DNA of 64,000 bases, taken from Mesorhizobium sp. GbtcB19 (GTDB taxonomy: Bacteria > Pseudomonadota > Alphaproteobacteria > Rhizobiales > Rhizobiaceae). The position numbers and the translations under genes were made by a program. The notes under the pieces are model-generated. The model was not told the DNA's origin. It saw nothing but the letters and a program-made list of their open reading frames with translations, and ran no database searches. Shown here in pieces: positions 25,729 through 35,412 of this stretch; position 1 is the stretch's first letter, and the number at the start of each line of letters is the position of its first letter. The stretch is from assembly GCF_019091085.1 (NCBI RefSeq), contig NZ_JAGXJY010000004.1:1-64000 (forward strand), in the 5' to 3' direction.

Positions 25729-26901
25729 ATGCCGCTGCCGATCCTCGCGCTTGCCATTGCATCCTTCTGCATCGGCACCACCGAATTCGTTATCATGGGC
25801 CTGCTGCCGGAAGTGGCTGGCGACCTCGGCGTCTCCATCCCCTCGGCCGGCCTCCTGGTCACCGGCTATGCGCTGGGCGTCGTGTTCGGCGCGCCGATCG
25901 TCGCCATGGCAACCGCGCATCTGCCGCGCAAGCCGGTGCTGGTCGGGCTCACGGCTTCATTCGTCGTCGGCAATCTGTTCTGCGCCATCGCGCCTGATTA
26001 TTGGACGCTGATGGCCGCGCGCGTCTTCACCGCTCTTGGGCACGGGGCTTTCTTCGGCATCGGCTCGGTCGTTGCCGCCAGCCTGGTGCCGCGCAACAAA
26101 CGCGCCAGCGCCATGGCGCTGATGTTTGCCGGCCTGACGCTTTCGAACATTCTAGGGGTTCCCGCCGGCACTGCTCTCGGCGAGGCCTTTGGCTGGCGGG
26201 CCACCTTCGTGGCCGTGGTCGGCATCGGCCTCATCTCGGTCGCCGCCATCGCCTGGCTGGTGCCGTCGGATGTCGCTGAACCCAGCGGCGGCGGCCTGCG
26301 CGGCGAGTTGCGCGTGCTTGGCAAGCTGCAGGTCTGGCTAGCGATGCTGATCGCCTCGCTCGCCTCGGCCAGCCTCTTCGCCGTCTTCACCTACATCAAA
26401 CCGTATCTGACCGACGTCTCCGGCCTGTCGACCGCCACCGTCACCTGGGTGCTGCTCTTGTTCGGCGCCGGCATGACCATCGGCAACATCATCGGCGGCA
26501 GGCTGGCCGACTGGAAGCTGATGCCGACGGTAATCGGCACGCTGCTCGCCATGGCCGTGCTGTTCCTGGTCTTTGCCAAGCTTGGCGTGATTGCCACGGT
26601 CGCCGTCGCCATCGTCTTCCTGTGGGGCATGCTCATCTTCATCGTCGTGCCGCCGCTGCAGATCCGGGTCGTCGAGGCCGCCGCCGAAGGCCCGAACCTC
26701 GCCGCCACGCTCAACCAGGGCGCCTTCAATGTCGGCAATGCCAGCGGCGCCTGGATCGGAGGCCTCGCCATCTCCTGGGGCGTGTCCTATGCCAACCTGC
26801 CGCTGGTCGGCGCGGCGCTAGCGCTTCTGGCTGTCGCGGTGGCGGTACTGTCGCAGGCGCTCGACCGCCGCGCGGTCCCACAGACACAGCCGGCCGAATA
26901 G
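25729..26901 (+). CDS. MFS exporter, DHA1/AraJ-YdhP type
   Basis: A 390-residue 12-helix transporter. It opens with ASFCIGTTEFVIMGLLPEVA, the marker of the AraJ/YdhP/YdeA-like proton-driven efflux group, and has the loop 2-3 region MATAHLPRKPVL in place of a full motif A. It probably exports drugs or sugars; the substrate is not predictable. The start at 25729 puts the first helix directly at the N-terminus. Confidence 0.88.
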   Translation: MPLPILALAIASFCIGTTEFVIMGLLPEVAGDLGVSIPSAGLLVTGYALGVVFGAPIVAMATAHLPRKPVLVGLTASFVVGNLFCAIAPDYWTLMAARVFTALGHGAFFGIGSVVAASLVPRNKRASAMALMFAGLTLSNILGVPAGTALGEAFGWRATFVAVVGIGLISVAAIAWLVPSDVAEPSGGGLRGELRVLGKLQVWLAMLIASLASASLFAVFTYIKPYLTDVSGLSTATVTWVLLLFGAGMTIGNIIGGRLADWKLMPTVIGTLLAMAVLFLVFAKLGVIATVAVAIVFLWGMLIFIVVPPLQIRVVEAAAEGPNLAATLNQGAFNVGNASGAWIGGLAISWGVSYANLPLVGAALALLAVAVAVLSQALDRRAVPQTQPAE

Positions 26902-26993
26902 CCGCACCCTGCGCCGACAGCCCCGCCCGGCTGGACCACTCGACATCCCGGCCCCAAACAGGCATTTGGGTGGCCTCTTCATTCGGAGGCCCC

Positions 26994-28049
26994 ATGCAGA
27001 AGACCATCGAACGCCTCGCTGGCGACGCCGAAGGCACCATCTACGAATTCCCGGTGCTCCGCTTCGAGGGCAAGGACAAGGCAGCCCCTTCCGCCTATCT
27101 CCAGGCAGCCTTGCATGCCGGTGAACTACCCGGCGTCGTCGCCATCGACGCGCTGATGCCGATGCTGACCAAGGCCGAGGCCGAGGGCCGCATCAGAGGC
27201 CCTATCACGATCGTGCCCTGGGCCAATCCGATCGGCCGCGCGCAATATCATTTCGGCGAGCATCAGGGCCGCTTCAACCTCGGCACCCGAACCAATTTCA
27301 ACCGCTCCTTTCCGCTGCTTGCGACACCCGACGCCAGGCTGTTGCCCGATGTCAGCCTTGGCGGCGCCGATCGCCGGCTGAAGAACCGGCTCGTCCAGCT
27401 CTCGCTCGGCACCGACATCGTGCTCGACCTCCACTGCGACGACGAAGGCCTCGCCTATCTCTACATCCACACCAGCCTGTGGCCGCAGATGGCCGACTGC
27501 GCGGCGGCCATGGGCGCCGAGGCTGTGCTTTTGTGGAGCGAGGACAATACCGGCACCTTCGAAGGCGCCTCGATCATGCCCTACCAGAACGTGCCGTCGA
27601 GCGTCGCGCGCTTCGACCGGCGCGTCGTCACCACTGTCGAATATCGCGGCATGCTGGATGTCGACGGCGCGCTCGCCGCGTCCGACGCCGCGGGGCTCTA
27701 CCGCCTGCTGGTGACGCGCGGCGTCATTCAGGATCCGTCGGTTCCGAAATTCGGCAAATTCGCCGGCCCTGTCGTGCCGCTCGAGAACATCGACATGATG
27801 CCCTCGCCCAGGGCCGGCGCGATCCTCTACGACGTCAAGCCCGGCGATCGCGTCAAGAAGGGCGACAGGCTGGCGACGATCGTCCACACGCCGGGCGAGA
27901 TCGACGGCCGCACGGAAGTGTTCGCTCCGCAATCGGGCTTCATCCTGACCCGCCGCTCGCGCCGCATCATCCGCGCCGGCGAGGATCTTCTGAAGCTCAC
28001 CGGCGACAAGCGCAGCGACGATGCAAGGTCCGGCACGCTCGAGGATTAA
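26994..28049 (+). CDS. Succinylglutamate desuccinylase/aspartoacylase-family protein
   Basis: 351 residues, M14-like zinc carboxypeptidase fold. Zinc ligand candidates are H-E in LHAGELPG (first pair) and H in DLHCDDEG; the catalytic Glu is probably in VTTVEYRG. A C-terminal barrel-like domain carries a biotinyl/lipoyl-type loop (YDVKPGDRVKKGDRL). It likely deacylates a small N-acyl amino acid or similar. A GGAGG site supports the ATG. It ends 71 bp before the trp leader peptide. Confidence 0.85.
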   Translation: MQKTIERLAGDAEGTIYEFPVLRFEGKDKAAPSAYLQAALHAGELPGVVAIDALMPMLTKAEAEGRIRGPITIVPWANPIGRAQYHFGEHQGRFNLGTRTNFNRSFPLLATPDARLLPDVSLGGADRRLKNRLVQLSLGTDIVLDLHCDDEGLAYLYIHTSLWPQMADCAAAMGAEAVLLWSEDNTGTFEGASIMPYQNVPSSVARFDRRVVTTVEYRGMLDVDGALAASDAAGLYRLLVTRGVIQDPSVPKFGKFAGPVVPLENIDMMPSPRAGAILYDVKPGDRVKKGDRLATIVHTPGEIDGRTEVFAPQSGFILTRRSRRIIRAGEDLLKLTGDKRSDDARSGTLED

Positions 28050-28120
28050 GGGCGCATGGCCTTCACCATCCGCGTGAAATCCAGTTGCGCCGGCCTCCAT
28101 TCGCAGCTATGGGAGTCGCC

Positions 28121-28165
28121 ATGAACATGCGTTCGAACAAGACCGTTTGGTGGTGGGCTCGCTGA
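28121..28165 (+). CDS. trpL: trp leader peptide TrpL
   Basis: A 14-codon [17 protein letters not shown], with three consecutive TGG codons, preceded by a GGGAG ribosome site. It matches in size and ending (WWWAR) the trpE leader peptide of rhizobia. Ribosome stalling at the Trp codons decides between the antiterminator and terminator downstream. In Sinorhizobium the released leader RNA (rnTrpL) and the peptide also act in trans; whether that holds here is inference. Confidence 0.92.
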   Translation: MNMRSNKTVWWWAR

Positions 28166-28167
28166 CA

Positions 28168-28240
28168 GCGGCCGGTTCGAACGCGCGTGCGTAAAGAGAG
28201 GGTGGCCGCAACGGAATGTCCGGGCGGCCATTTGTTTTTT
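28168..28240 (+). promoter_or_regulatory. trp attenuator: antiterminator and terminator
   Basis: The terminator stem TGGCCGC (28203-28209)/GCGGCCA (28224-28230) is followed by TTTGTTTTTT (28231-28240). An upstream GCGGCC (28168-28173), directly after the trpL stop, can instead pair with GGCCGC (28204-28209), which would block the terminator. This is the classical layout of Trp-charging-dependent attenuation upstream of trpE(G). Confidence 0.9.
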
Positions 28241-28286
28241 AAAGCCATTCCCGGGTCCGTTGCCCAAAACGCTGATGGAGACGGCA

Positions 28287-30476
28287 ATGACGACTAAAGT
28301 TCTGGACAACGGGGCCGAGCGCTTCGTCACCGCCGGCGGCGTGACGATCACCCGCGAACGGCACGACCGGCCCTATGAAGGCGCGATCGATGCCTATGTC
28401 GACGGCCTGAATTCGCGCCGCGGTGCGGTGTTTTCCTCCAATTACGAATATCCGGGACGTTACACGCGCTGGGATACGGCCATCATCGATCCGCCGCTGG
28501 TGATCTCCGCGCGCGGCCGCGCCATGCGCATCGAAGCGCTGAACGGCCGCGGCGAGGCGCTGCTGCCGGTGATCGGCAAGGCGCTTGGCGGCTTGAGCGA
28601 AGTGACGATCGCCGAGACCTCGAAGACGCTCATCCGGCTTGATGTCGCTAAGCCCGGCCGTGTCTTCACCGAGGAGGAGCGCAGCCGCGTTCCGTCGGTG
28701 TTCACCGTGCTGCGCGCCATCACCGCCTTGTTCAAGACCGCCGAGGACGCCAATCTCGGCCTTTACGGCGCCTTCGGCTATGACCTTGCCTTCCAGTTCG
28801 ACCCGGTCGACTACAAGCTCGAGCGCAGAGAGAGCCAGCGCGATCTGGTGCTGTTCCTGCCCGACGAGATCCTCGTCGTCGACCATTACTCGACCAAGGC
28901 CTGGACCGACCGCTACGACTATTCCGGCGACGGTTTTTCGACCGAGGGCCTGGCGCGCGACGCTCATGCCGAGCCGTTCAAGACCGCCGACCGCATCCCG
29001 CCGCGCGGCGACCATGAGCCCGGCGAATACGCCAACCTGGTTCGCCGCGCCATGGAGAGCTTCAAGCGCGGCGACCTGTTCGAGGTGGTGCCTGGACAGA
29101 TGTTCTACGAGCGCTGCGAGACCCAGCCCTCCGACATCTCGCGCAAGCTGAAGTCGATCAATCCCTCGCCCTATTCCTTCTTCATCAATCTCGGCGAGAA
29201 CGAATATCTGATCGGCGCCTCGCCGGAGATGTTCGTGCGCGTCAACGGCCGCCGCGTCGAGACCTGCCCGATCTCCGGCACCATCAAGCGCGGCGACGAC
29301 GCCATCTCCGATAGCGAGCAGATCCTGAAGCTGCTCAACTCCAAGAAGGACGAGTCCGAGCTCACCATGTGCTCGGATGTCGACCGCAACGACAAGTCGC
29401 GCGTCTGCGAGCCGGGCTCGGTGCGTGTCATCGGCCGCCGCCAGATCGAGATGTATTCGCGCCTCATCCACACCGTCGACCATATCGAAGGGCGGCTGCG
29501 CGAAGGCATGGACGCTTTCGACGCGTTTTTATCGCACGCCTGGGCGGTCACCGTCACCGGCGCGCCGAAACTGTGGGCCATGCGCTTCATCGAGCAGAAC
29601 GAGAAGAGCCCGCGCGCCTGGTATGGCGGCGCGATCGGCATGGTCAATTTCAACGGCGACATGAACACCGGACTGACCCTGCGCACCATCCGCATCAAGG
29701 ACGGCATCGCCGAGGTGCGCGCCGGCGCCACGCTGCTTTTCGACAGCGTTCCCGAGGAAGAAGAAGCCGAAACCGAACTGAAGGCATCCGCCATGCTCTC
29801 CGCCATCCGCGACGCCAAGACCGGCAACGCCACCGGAACCGAGCGCACCACCGCGCGCGTCGGCGACGGCGTCAACATCCTGCTCGTCGACCATGAGGAC
29901 TCTTTCGTCCACACGCTGGCCAACTACTTCCGCCAGACCGGCGCCAACGTGTCGACGGTGCGTTCGCCGGTACCGGAGGAAGTGTTCGAGCGGCTGAAGC
30001 CCGATCTCGTCGTGCTGTCGCCCGGCCCGGGCACGCCGAAGGATTTCGACTGCGCCGCCACCATCAAGAAGGCGCGCGCCCGCGACCTGCCGATCTTCGG
30101 CGTCTGCCTCGGCCTGCAGGCGCTTGCCGAAGCCTATGGCGGCGAGCTCAGGCAGTTGCACATCCCGATGCATGGCAAGCCGTCGCGCGTCCGCGTCTCC
30201 AAGCCCGGCATCATCTTCTCGGGGCTGCCCAAGGAAGTGACCGTCGGCCGCTATCACTCGATCTTCGCCGATCCGGTGCGGCTGCCCGACGGTTTCGTCG
30301 TCACCGCCGAGACCGAGGACGGCATCATCATGGCCTTCGAGCACCGCAAGGAGCCGATCGCCGCGGTGCAGTTCCATCCGGAATCGATCATGACGCTCGG
30401 TCACAATGCCGGCATGCGCATCATCGAGAATATCGTCGCGCATCTGCCGCGCAAGGCCAAGGAAAAGGCCGCGTAG
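28287..30476 (+). CDS. trpE: Anthranilate synthase, fused TrpE-TrpG
   Basis: 729 residues, the size of the rhizobial fused enzyme. The N-terminal chorismate-binding component I (about 1-515, with [17 protein letters not shown] and the RAGA..DSVPEEE end) makes anthranilate from chorismate. The C-terminal glutamine amidotransferase (about 530-725) has the nucleophile C607 in GVCLGLQ and a VQFHPES His/Glu. A GGAG site 7 nt before 28287 sets the start. Expression is controlled by the trpL attenuator upstream. It is first in tryptophan synthesis; the other trp genes are not in this window. Confidence 0.97.
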   Translation: MTTKVLDNGAERFVTAGGVTITRERHDRPYEGAIDAYVDGLNSRRGAVFSSNYEYPGRYTRWDTAIIDPPLVISARGRAMRIEALNGRGEALLPVIGKALGGLSEVTIAETSKTLIRLDVAKPGRVFTEEERSRVPSVFTVLRAITALFKTAEDANLGLYGAFGYDLAFQFDPVDYKLERRESQRDLVLFLPDEILVVDHYSTKAWTDRYDYSGDGFSTEGLARDAHAEPFKTADRIPPRGDHEPGEYANLVRRAMESFKRGDLFEVVPGQMFYERCETQPSDISRKLKSINPSPYSFFINLGENEYLIGASPEMFVRVNGRRVETCPISGTIKRGDDAISDSEQILKLLNSKKDESELTMCSDVDRNDKSRVCEPGSVRVIGRRQIEMYSRLIHTVDHIEGRLREGMDAFDAFLSHAWAVTVTGAPKLWAMRFIEQNEKSPRAWYGGAIGMVNFNGDMNTGLTLRTIRIKDGIAEVRAGATLLFDSVPEEEEAETELKASAMLSAIRDAKTGNATGTERTTARVGDGVNILLVDHEDSFVHTLANYFRQTGANVSTVRSPVPEEVFERLKPDLVVLSPGPGTPKDFDCAATIKKARARDLPIFGVCLGLQALAEAYGGELRQLHIPMHGKPSRVRVSKPGIIFSGLPKEVTVGRYHSIFADPVRLPDGFVVTAETEDGIIMAFEHRKEPIAAVQFHPESIMTLGHNAGMRIIENIVAHLPRKAKEKAA

Positions 30477-30481
30477 GAACT

Positions 30482-31429
30482 ATGGCCGCAACGCAGGACA
30501 CGACGGCGGCCGCGGCGAAAGCCGCGACCCGCGAGAAGGTTGCCAGGCTCGCCTTCTGGTCGATCCTCGTCGCCGGCGTCGTGCTGGTCCTGAAGCTTGC
30601 CGCCTGGTACATCACCGGCTCCGTCGCGCTCTATTCCGATGCGTTGGAATCGATCGTCAACGTGATTGCTTCGGCCGCCGCCTTCTGGGCGATCCAGGTC
30701 AGCTACAAGCCCGCCGACCAGGACCATCCCTTCGGCCACCACAAGGCCGAATATTTCTCGGCCGTGCTCGAAGGGGTGCTGATCGTCGTCGCCGCATTGC
30801 TGATCCTCAACGAGGTCTGGCAGTCCTGGCAACATCCCGCCCCGCTCGAGCAGCCCTGGGAGGGCCTTGCCGTCAACGGCGTGGCGACGGTGATCAACGC
30901 GATCTGGGCCTGGGCGCTGATCCGCACCGGCCTCAACGCTAAGTCGCCGGCCCTCGTTGCCGACGGCCAGCACATCATGACCGACGTGGTGACCTCGATC
31001 GGTGTGTTCGGCGGCCTTGTCGGCGCAATTCTCACCGGATGGCAGATCCTCGATCCGGCGCTTGCCGTCATCGTCGCGCTCAACATCCTGTGGCAGGGCT
31101 GGCACGTCATCGGCTCATCGATGAACGGGCTGATGGACCGCGCCGTCGACAACCACGAACACATGCAGATCCGCGACATCATCTCGGCCAATTCGAAGGG
31201 CGCGCTGGAGGTGCATGACCTCAAGACGCGTATCGCCGGCCGCGCCACCTTCATCGAGTTCCACCTGGTCGTCGACGCCGACATGTCGGTCGGCGCCAGC
31301 CATGTCATCTGCGACCGCATCGAGGACGCGCTGAAGGCCGAAATCCCCTCGGTGCGCGTCACCATCCATGTCGAGCCGGACGACGAGGCAAAGCTGCCGA
31401 AAGGCACCACGGCGGTGCCGTTCGCCTAG
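30482..31429 (+). CDS. Cation diffusion facilitator (FieF-like)
   Basis: A 315-residue metal/proton antiporter of the inner membrane. Metal-site residues appear in TM2 (YSDALESIVN) and TM5 (DGQHIMTDVVTS); FGHHKAEYFSAVLEG is the TM2-3 signature. The C-terminal cytoplasmic ferredoxin-like domain starts near residue 225 (VHDLKTRIAGRATFIEFHLVVD). It exports divalent metals such as Fe, Zn or Mn; the metal is not certain. It begins 5 nt after trpE(G), so it is probably co-transcribed. Confidence 0.92.
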   Translation: MAATQDTTAAAAKAATREKVARLAFWSILVAGVVLVLKLAAWYITGSVALYSDALESIVNVIASAAAFWAIQVSYKPADQDHPFGHHKAEYFSAVLEGVLIVVAALLILNEVWQSWQHPAPLEQPWEGLAVNGVATVINAIWAWALIRTGLNAKSPALVADGQHIMTDVVTSIGVFGGLVGAILTGWQILDPALAVIVALNILWQGWHVIGSSMNGLMDRAVDNHEHMQIRDIISANSKGALEVHDLKTRIAGRATFIEFHLVVDADMSVGASHVICDRIEDALKAEIPSVRVTIHVEPDDEAKLPKGTTAVPFA

Positions 31430-31458
31430 TCTAAAAGTGTGGCTCCGAGGTCTGGCGA

Positions 31459-31650
31459 GATTCAGGTCAGGCCGAGCCGAAAATGGTGGTTTCCGAGAAC
31501 CGGCCTACGCCGGCCGTAGCCTTCATAGAGCGGAGACACTTATGAGGGCTTCGGCCGGCGAAGGCCGGAGCGGAGCGTACTTGAAGTACGTGAGCACCGG
31601 AAGCGCAGGAAACCGTCGTTCGCAGGCCGGCCTCACCTGAATATCGGCAG
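31459..31650. repeat. Long imperfect inverted repeat element
   Basis: The left arm (31459-31497, GATTCAGGTCAGGCCG..GGTTTCC) and right arm (31608-31650, GGAAACC..CGGCCTCACCTGAATATC) are imperfect reverse complements. The interior contains a small palindrome GTACTTGAAGTAC. It fills the gap between the cation exporter and a secreted protein gene. It looks like a dispersed rhizobial intergenic element; copy number cannot be judged from one window. Confidence 0.6.
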
Positions 31651-31653
31651 ACC

Positions 31654-32754
31654 TTACGGAGCGCAGGCCGACTGCGGCATCGGCTGCAGCCGATACACCT
31701 TGTCGTCGGACTTGGTCTTGCCATGCGCCGCCTTCGAGCAGAGATCGACCACCGCGACCGCATTGTTGGGGTTTGCCATCATCATCGTGCCGTTGGCGCC
31801 GCGCTTCAGGAAAATCTCCTTCTGCGAGATGTCGCAGGAAAAGTCGCTCATCTTCGAGCTTGCGGAGCAGCGCCACTGGTCGGCCTCGCCCTGGCAGGAA
31901 TAGGTCTGCGTGACCTTGGCGCCCTTTTGCCTGGTCGTCACCGAAACGGCGATGTCGGCGCCATCCGGCCAGTTCGCGGTATCCCCGCCTGCAGCGAACG
32001 AGGCGAGCTCGACAGGGCCGCGGAAGACGCGGATCGATCGCGTCAGCTGGCTGGGATGCGACTTCAGATGCGCATCGTCGTAGTCACGCCCGAAGCAGAA
32101 GGGCTGGTCGGGCTTCAGCCGTACGCGCAGCGGATCGCCCAGCGCCGGGTCGATCGGGTCGATGCGCGCGAACTCCGCCTTGCAGCTGTCGGCCGGCATC
32201 GGGTCGAGCTTGAAATTGTCGTCCTCGCTGCCCAGCGCCTGCCTGTTGTACTCCGCCTTGCTCATCTGGTCGGAGGCGTCCGGGTCGAGATAGATGTCGG
32301 GGGAAAGACCGGACAGCAGCAGCTTGCCCTTGTCGTCGACCTTCAGCGAGGCAAGGGTGCGGTCGCAGTCCATCCCGCAGCGGATGCCGCTCGTCGGGTC
32401 GCTCGGGTCGTTCTTGTTGCACCAGCTGCCCGCCCATTCCGGCTTCTTCGCGTCGCGCACCGTGGTGGTGAGGAAGCCGGTATAGGACGTATCCTGATTG
32501 GCGGCGGGTTCCTCATTCGGCCGGCTGACCGGGTCATGGCCGTAGTAAAAGAAGATGCGCGCCACCTTCTGGTGCGGGTGCGCCTTGAGATGGGCGGCGT
32601 CATAGATACGGCCGAAGCAGGCGTCGGCGCCGTTGGGGCTGAGTTCCTTGAGGCTGAGAGCATTGTCGGCGCGCGCCGCGCCGGCGAAAGCGGCAAGGGC
32701 AGCGCAAAGCAGCGCGCCAGCCATGGTCCTCGCTACCATGGTCCTCGATGTCAT
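31654..32754 (-). CDS. Secreted protein of unknown function with duplicated domain
   Basis: 366 residues; GGAGGAGG site and signal peptide (about 1-28, ending ARADN). Two similar halves can be seen: CFGRIYDAAHLKAHPHQKVARI and CFGRDYDDAHLKSHPSQLTRSI, each followed by a beta-rich stretch and Cys residues, so an internal duplication is likely. A total of about ten Cys fits disulfides in the periplasm. It is divergent from a Tat-signal DsrE-like gene. I know no function. Confidence 0.75.
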   Translation of the reverse strand: MTSRTMVARTMAGALLCAALAAFAGAARADNALSLKELSPNGADACFGRIYDAAHLKAHPHQKVARIFFYYGHDPVSRPNEEPAANQDTSYTGFLTTTVRDAKKPEWAGSWCNKNDPSDPTSGIRCGMDCDRTLASLKVDDKGKLLLSGLSPDIYLDPDASDQMSKAEYNRQALGSEDDNFKLDPMPADSCKAEFARIDPIDPALGDPLRVRLKPDQPFCFGRDYDDAHLKSHPSQLTRSIRVFRGPVELASFAAGGDTANWPDGADIAVSVTTRQKGAKVTQTYSCQGEADQWRCSASSKMSDFSCDISQKEIFLKRGANGTMMMANPNNAVAVVDLCSKAAHGKTKSDDKVYRLQPMPQSACAP

Positions 32755-32851
32755 GTGATCCTCCTCCCACCGACCGGACTGGGGTATGCTAGTCCAGGAG
32801 TGCCGCCCGGACCATGCAAAATCGCGGGAGCGGCAAGTCAAGGAGGATACG

Positions 32852-33286
32852 ATGCTGCGCCGTGACATCTTTCGCGCCGGTCTTGCCGGCGCCGCAAGCC
32901 TATTCGGCCTGAGCCGGGCAAACGCGGCGACGACCGGGGAGAAGCTGAAAGTCGCCTATCACCTCAGCGACGCTGACAAGGTCAATTTCGTTCTCGGCAA
33001 CATCAAGAACCACTATGAAGGCACCGGCGGCAATGTCGACATTGTGCTTGTGGTGCACGGTCCGGCTCTCGCCGCCTTCAAATCCAAGGGCGCTTCGGGC
33101 GCTGTTTCCAGCCGCTTTGCCGGCCTCGTCCAGCAGGGCCTTGTCCCGCAGGCCTGCGGCAACACTTTGCATGGCATGGACATTACGCTGACCGACCTGC
33201 TGCCGGGCTTCCAGCTTGCCGAGAAGGGCGGCGTCGTGAAACTCGCCGAGCTGCAGCGCCAGGGCTATGTCTATCTCAGGCCCTGA
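32852..33286 (+). CDS. DsrE-family protein with Tat-like signal
   Basis: 144 residues. AAGGAGGAT site before ATG 32852. The N-terminus MLRRDIFRAGLAGAASLFGLSRANA looks like a twin-arginine-type or Sec signal (RRDIFRAG), so the product is probably periplasmic. The remainder is a DsrE/F-like alpha/beta domain (KVAYHLSDADKVNFVLGNIKNH; VDIVLVVHGPALAAF), with one Cys at VPQACGNT. Related proteins handle persulfide sulfur, but many periplasmic members have no assigned role. Confidence 0.8.
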   Translation: MLRRDIFRAGLAGAASLFGLSRANAATTGEKLKVAYHLSDADKVNFVLGNIKNHYEGTGGNVDIVLVVHGPALAAFKSKGASGAVSSRFAGLVQQGLVPQACGNTLHGMDITLTDLLPGFQLAEKGGVVKLAELQRQGYVYLRP

Positions 33287-33368
33287 ACGCGCCCGCGCTT
33301 GAACGCCCCTCACTTGAACACGAGGCCGGCTATGGCCTACGAAAGACCGCAACCGGAGGCCAGCTTAG

Positions 33369-34142
33369 ATGACGACGCTCGACATCCCCGATCTTGCCGG
33401 CAAGGCGGTGCTGGTCACCGGCGCCTCGACCGGCATCGGTGCAGCACTCGCCCGTGCTTACGCGGCGCAGAGATGCCGCGTCGCGCTGCACTACAATGCC
33501 AGCCGCGCACCCGCCGAAACCGTGGCCGAATCCATCCGTGACGATGGCGGCGAGGTGTTCCTGGTCCAGGGTGATTTTTCGGTATCCGCCGACGTCGAGC
33601 GTGTGGTCGAGGAGAGCGCGAAACATTTCGGCCGGCTCGACGGCCTCGTCAACAATGCCGGCGGCATGCTCGGCCGCGTCGCCTATGCCGATCAGGATGA
33701 AGCGCAATACGACGCCGTGATGGACCTCAACGCCCGTTCGGTGCTGACCGCCTCGCGCAAGGCGATCCCGTGGCTGAAGCGCCAGGGCGGCTTCATCATC
33801 AACACCACCTCGATCGCCGCCCGCAACGGCGCTGGCGGCGGCGCCGGCCTCTATGGCTCATCCAAGGCCTTCGTCTCCAACGTGACGCGCGGCATGGCGA
33901 AGGAGCTGATCGGCTTCGGCATCCGCGTCAACGCGGTCGCGCCAGGCACGATCCTGACGCCGTTCCACGAACGCTATTCGAGCGCGGAGCAGATCAAGGC
34001 GATGGTCGCCACCATCCCTCAAGGGCGTGCAGGAACGGCCGAGGATTGCGTCGGCGCCTATCTGTTCCTGTCGTCCGATCTGTTGAGCGGCTACATCATC
34101 GGCCAGGTGATCGAGGTGAATGGCGGCCAGTTGATGCCGTGA
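33369..34142 (+). CDS. Short-chain dehydrogenase/reductase
   Basis: A 257-residue classical SDR. TGASTGIG at 17-24 binds the cofactor, NNAG is at 95-98, and the catalytic residues are S148, Y162 and K166. It most resembles 3-oxoacyl-ACP-reductase-like enzymes of broad specificity. The gene is followed after 51 bp by a small monooxygenase-fold gene on the same strand. The substrate cannot be assigned. Confidence 0.9.
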   Translation: MTTLDIPDLAGKAVLVTGASTGIGAALARAYAAQRCRVALHYNASRAPAETVAESIRDDGGEVFLVQGDFSVSADVERVVEESAKHFGRLDGLVNNAGGMLGRVAYADQDEAQYDAVMDLNARSVLTASRKAIPWLKRQGGFIINTTSIAARNGAGGGAGLYGSSKAFVSNVTRGMAKELIGFGIRVNAVAPGTILTPFHERYSSAEQIKAMVATIPQGRAGTAEDCVGAYLFLSSDLLSGYIIGQVIEVNGGQLMP

Positions 34143-34193
34143 GCTGGCGATTGCATACTTGATGCAGCGTGCAACCTGGAGGGAGATCAAGGC

Positions 34194-34502
34194 ATGTACG
34201 GACTGATCGGCAAGATGCGGGCGGCGCGCGGCCAGCGCGATGCGGTCATGGACGTGCTGCGAGAAAGCACCGCCGCGCTCCCCGGCTGCCTGAGTTACAT
34301 CATCGCCACCGATCCGGCCGACGCCGACGCCATCTGGGTCACCGAAGTGTGGACAGACCAGGCGAGCCACAAGGCCTCGCTGCAGCTGCCGGAAGTCCAG
34401 GCCGCGATCGCCAAGGCGCGTCCCTTCATCGCCGGCTTCGAATTCCAGATCGAGACCCATCCTGTCGGCGGCTTCGGCCTTCCCGGCGGCAAGACCGGCT
34501 GA
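34194..34502 (+). CDS. Antibiotic biosynthesis monooxygenase (ABM)-fold protein
   Basis: 102 residues, a single ferredoxin-like ABM domain with the typical start MYGLIGKMRAARGQRDAV and the ATDPADADAIWVTEVWTD strand. Such proteins are dimeric quinone-type monooxygenases or stress proteins. A GGAGGGAGA site precedes it. It is probably co-transcribed with the SDR upstream. Its substrate is unknown. Confidence 0.85.
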   Translation: MYGLIGKMRAARGQRDAVMDVLRESTAALPGCLSYIIATDPADADAIWVTEVWTDQASHKASLQLPEVQAAIAKARPFIAGFEFQIETHPVGGFGLPGGKTG

Positions 34503-34648
34503 CGCCTACGCAAGTTCCATTTTTCGATATAGCGAAAGCTCGCATCGTTTTGCTTGGCGCTCGACCTTGCTCTTCGCCAACAACGTCAACGAACAACGGG
34601 TTTTCGAGATGCCACTATTTGCATTGAAGCGACCGGTGCTGTGATAAG

Positions 34649-34702
34649 TATAATCGCGATCATGTCGGGTCACCGAGACACTTAGCCCGCATCGCGGGTT
34701 TT
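34649..34702 (+). promoter_or_regulatory. Putative promoter followed by hairpin before the AT-rich orphan gene
   Basis: A perfect TATAAT lies at 34649-34654 with a possible TTGAAG -35 at 34624-34629. Downstream, the stem CCCGC/GCGGG (34686-34698) plus TTTT (34699-34702) sits in the predicted 5' leader, 27 nt before the ATG. It may terminate the upstream SDR/ABM transcript or attenuate the orphan gene. Confidence 0.45.
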
Positions 34703-34728
34703 GGCTTAATTACGGGGAGGGGATTCAA

Positions 34729-35412
34729 ATGGCCAATTATGCGCTGTCGGAAGCGGAGAAGAAATCGCTCAGATACCTGATAAAAAGCTTAAATATGAGC
34801 ATGAAGGAATTCGAGTCGGCGTATATATCACGGGGTGGAGGAAGATCCTTTCAGCAAGCACTTTTTCTGGGAAGGGAGACAAGTTTAAGTTTATATAACG
34901 CCAAGAGACTACGCGAAGCACTCGGTGAATTTCAAACTAACGCAGACTCGGTGATTATTGATAGCAGTACACGTGATGTTTGTATTAAAATTTCTAGAGC
35001 CATTATGGAACGGTTAATAAATTATGTCAAGCAAGAGGACGACACGTCATTTATTTATGAACTTCTTTCAAACAATGAGCGATACGGGTATGTAAAAAAT
35101 CCGGCTACGATAGAGAGTAAGGAAAACATAGTTCAAGAATTCAAAAGGACAATACTCGGTTTGATGTCGAAGGTATCACTTCAGAATGATCCGGACCACG
35201 CCGAACTGCGAGCGGAACTGGTAGCTTTTCTGAGGGCTATTCTCGCCTTTTTGGGCGACGCCGCGGCAAGCCCACCAAAAACTATTCCACGGGTAATTCC
35301 TCAACAAGCCAACGACATATCAGAGCGACTAAAGAACGCCGCAAGCACTACGAAGGCGATGAAGGATATATATGACCAAGTCATATACCTTCTGAGCCAG
35401 CTTTTTGGTTAG
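34729..35412 (+). CDS. AT-rich orphan gene, unknown function
   Basis: 227 residues, no recognised domain. The DNA and codon use are far richer in A/T than all neighbours (frequent AAA, ATA, TTA, AGA codons), so it was probably acquired from elsewhere. The start follows GGGGAGGGG. The protein is mostly helical: a basic N-terminal 60 residues (KKSLRYLIKSLNMSMKEF) that could be a small HTH-like region, then a longer helical part and a C-terminal amphipathic end. There is no signal peptide, transmembrane helix or partner gene. Toxin, defence or regulatory roles are all open. Confidence 0.75.
   Translation: MANYALSEAEKKSLRYLIKSLNMSMKEFESAYISRGGGRSFQQALFLGRETSLSLYNAKRLREALGEFQTNADSVIIDSSTRDVCIKISRAIMERLINYVKQEDDTSFIYELLSNNERYGYVKNPATIESKENIVQEFKRTILGLMSKVSLQNDPDHAELRAELVAFLRAILAFLGDAAASPPKTIPRVIPQQANDISERLKNAASTTKAMKDIYDQVIYLLSQLFG

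Noticed and set aside
31368..31640. A 90-codon frame after the cation exporter
   Set aside because: It overlaps the exporter 3' end and runs through the inverted repeat element; no start signal.
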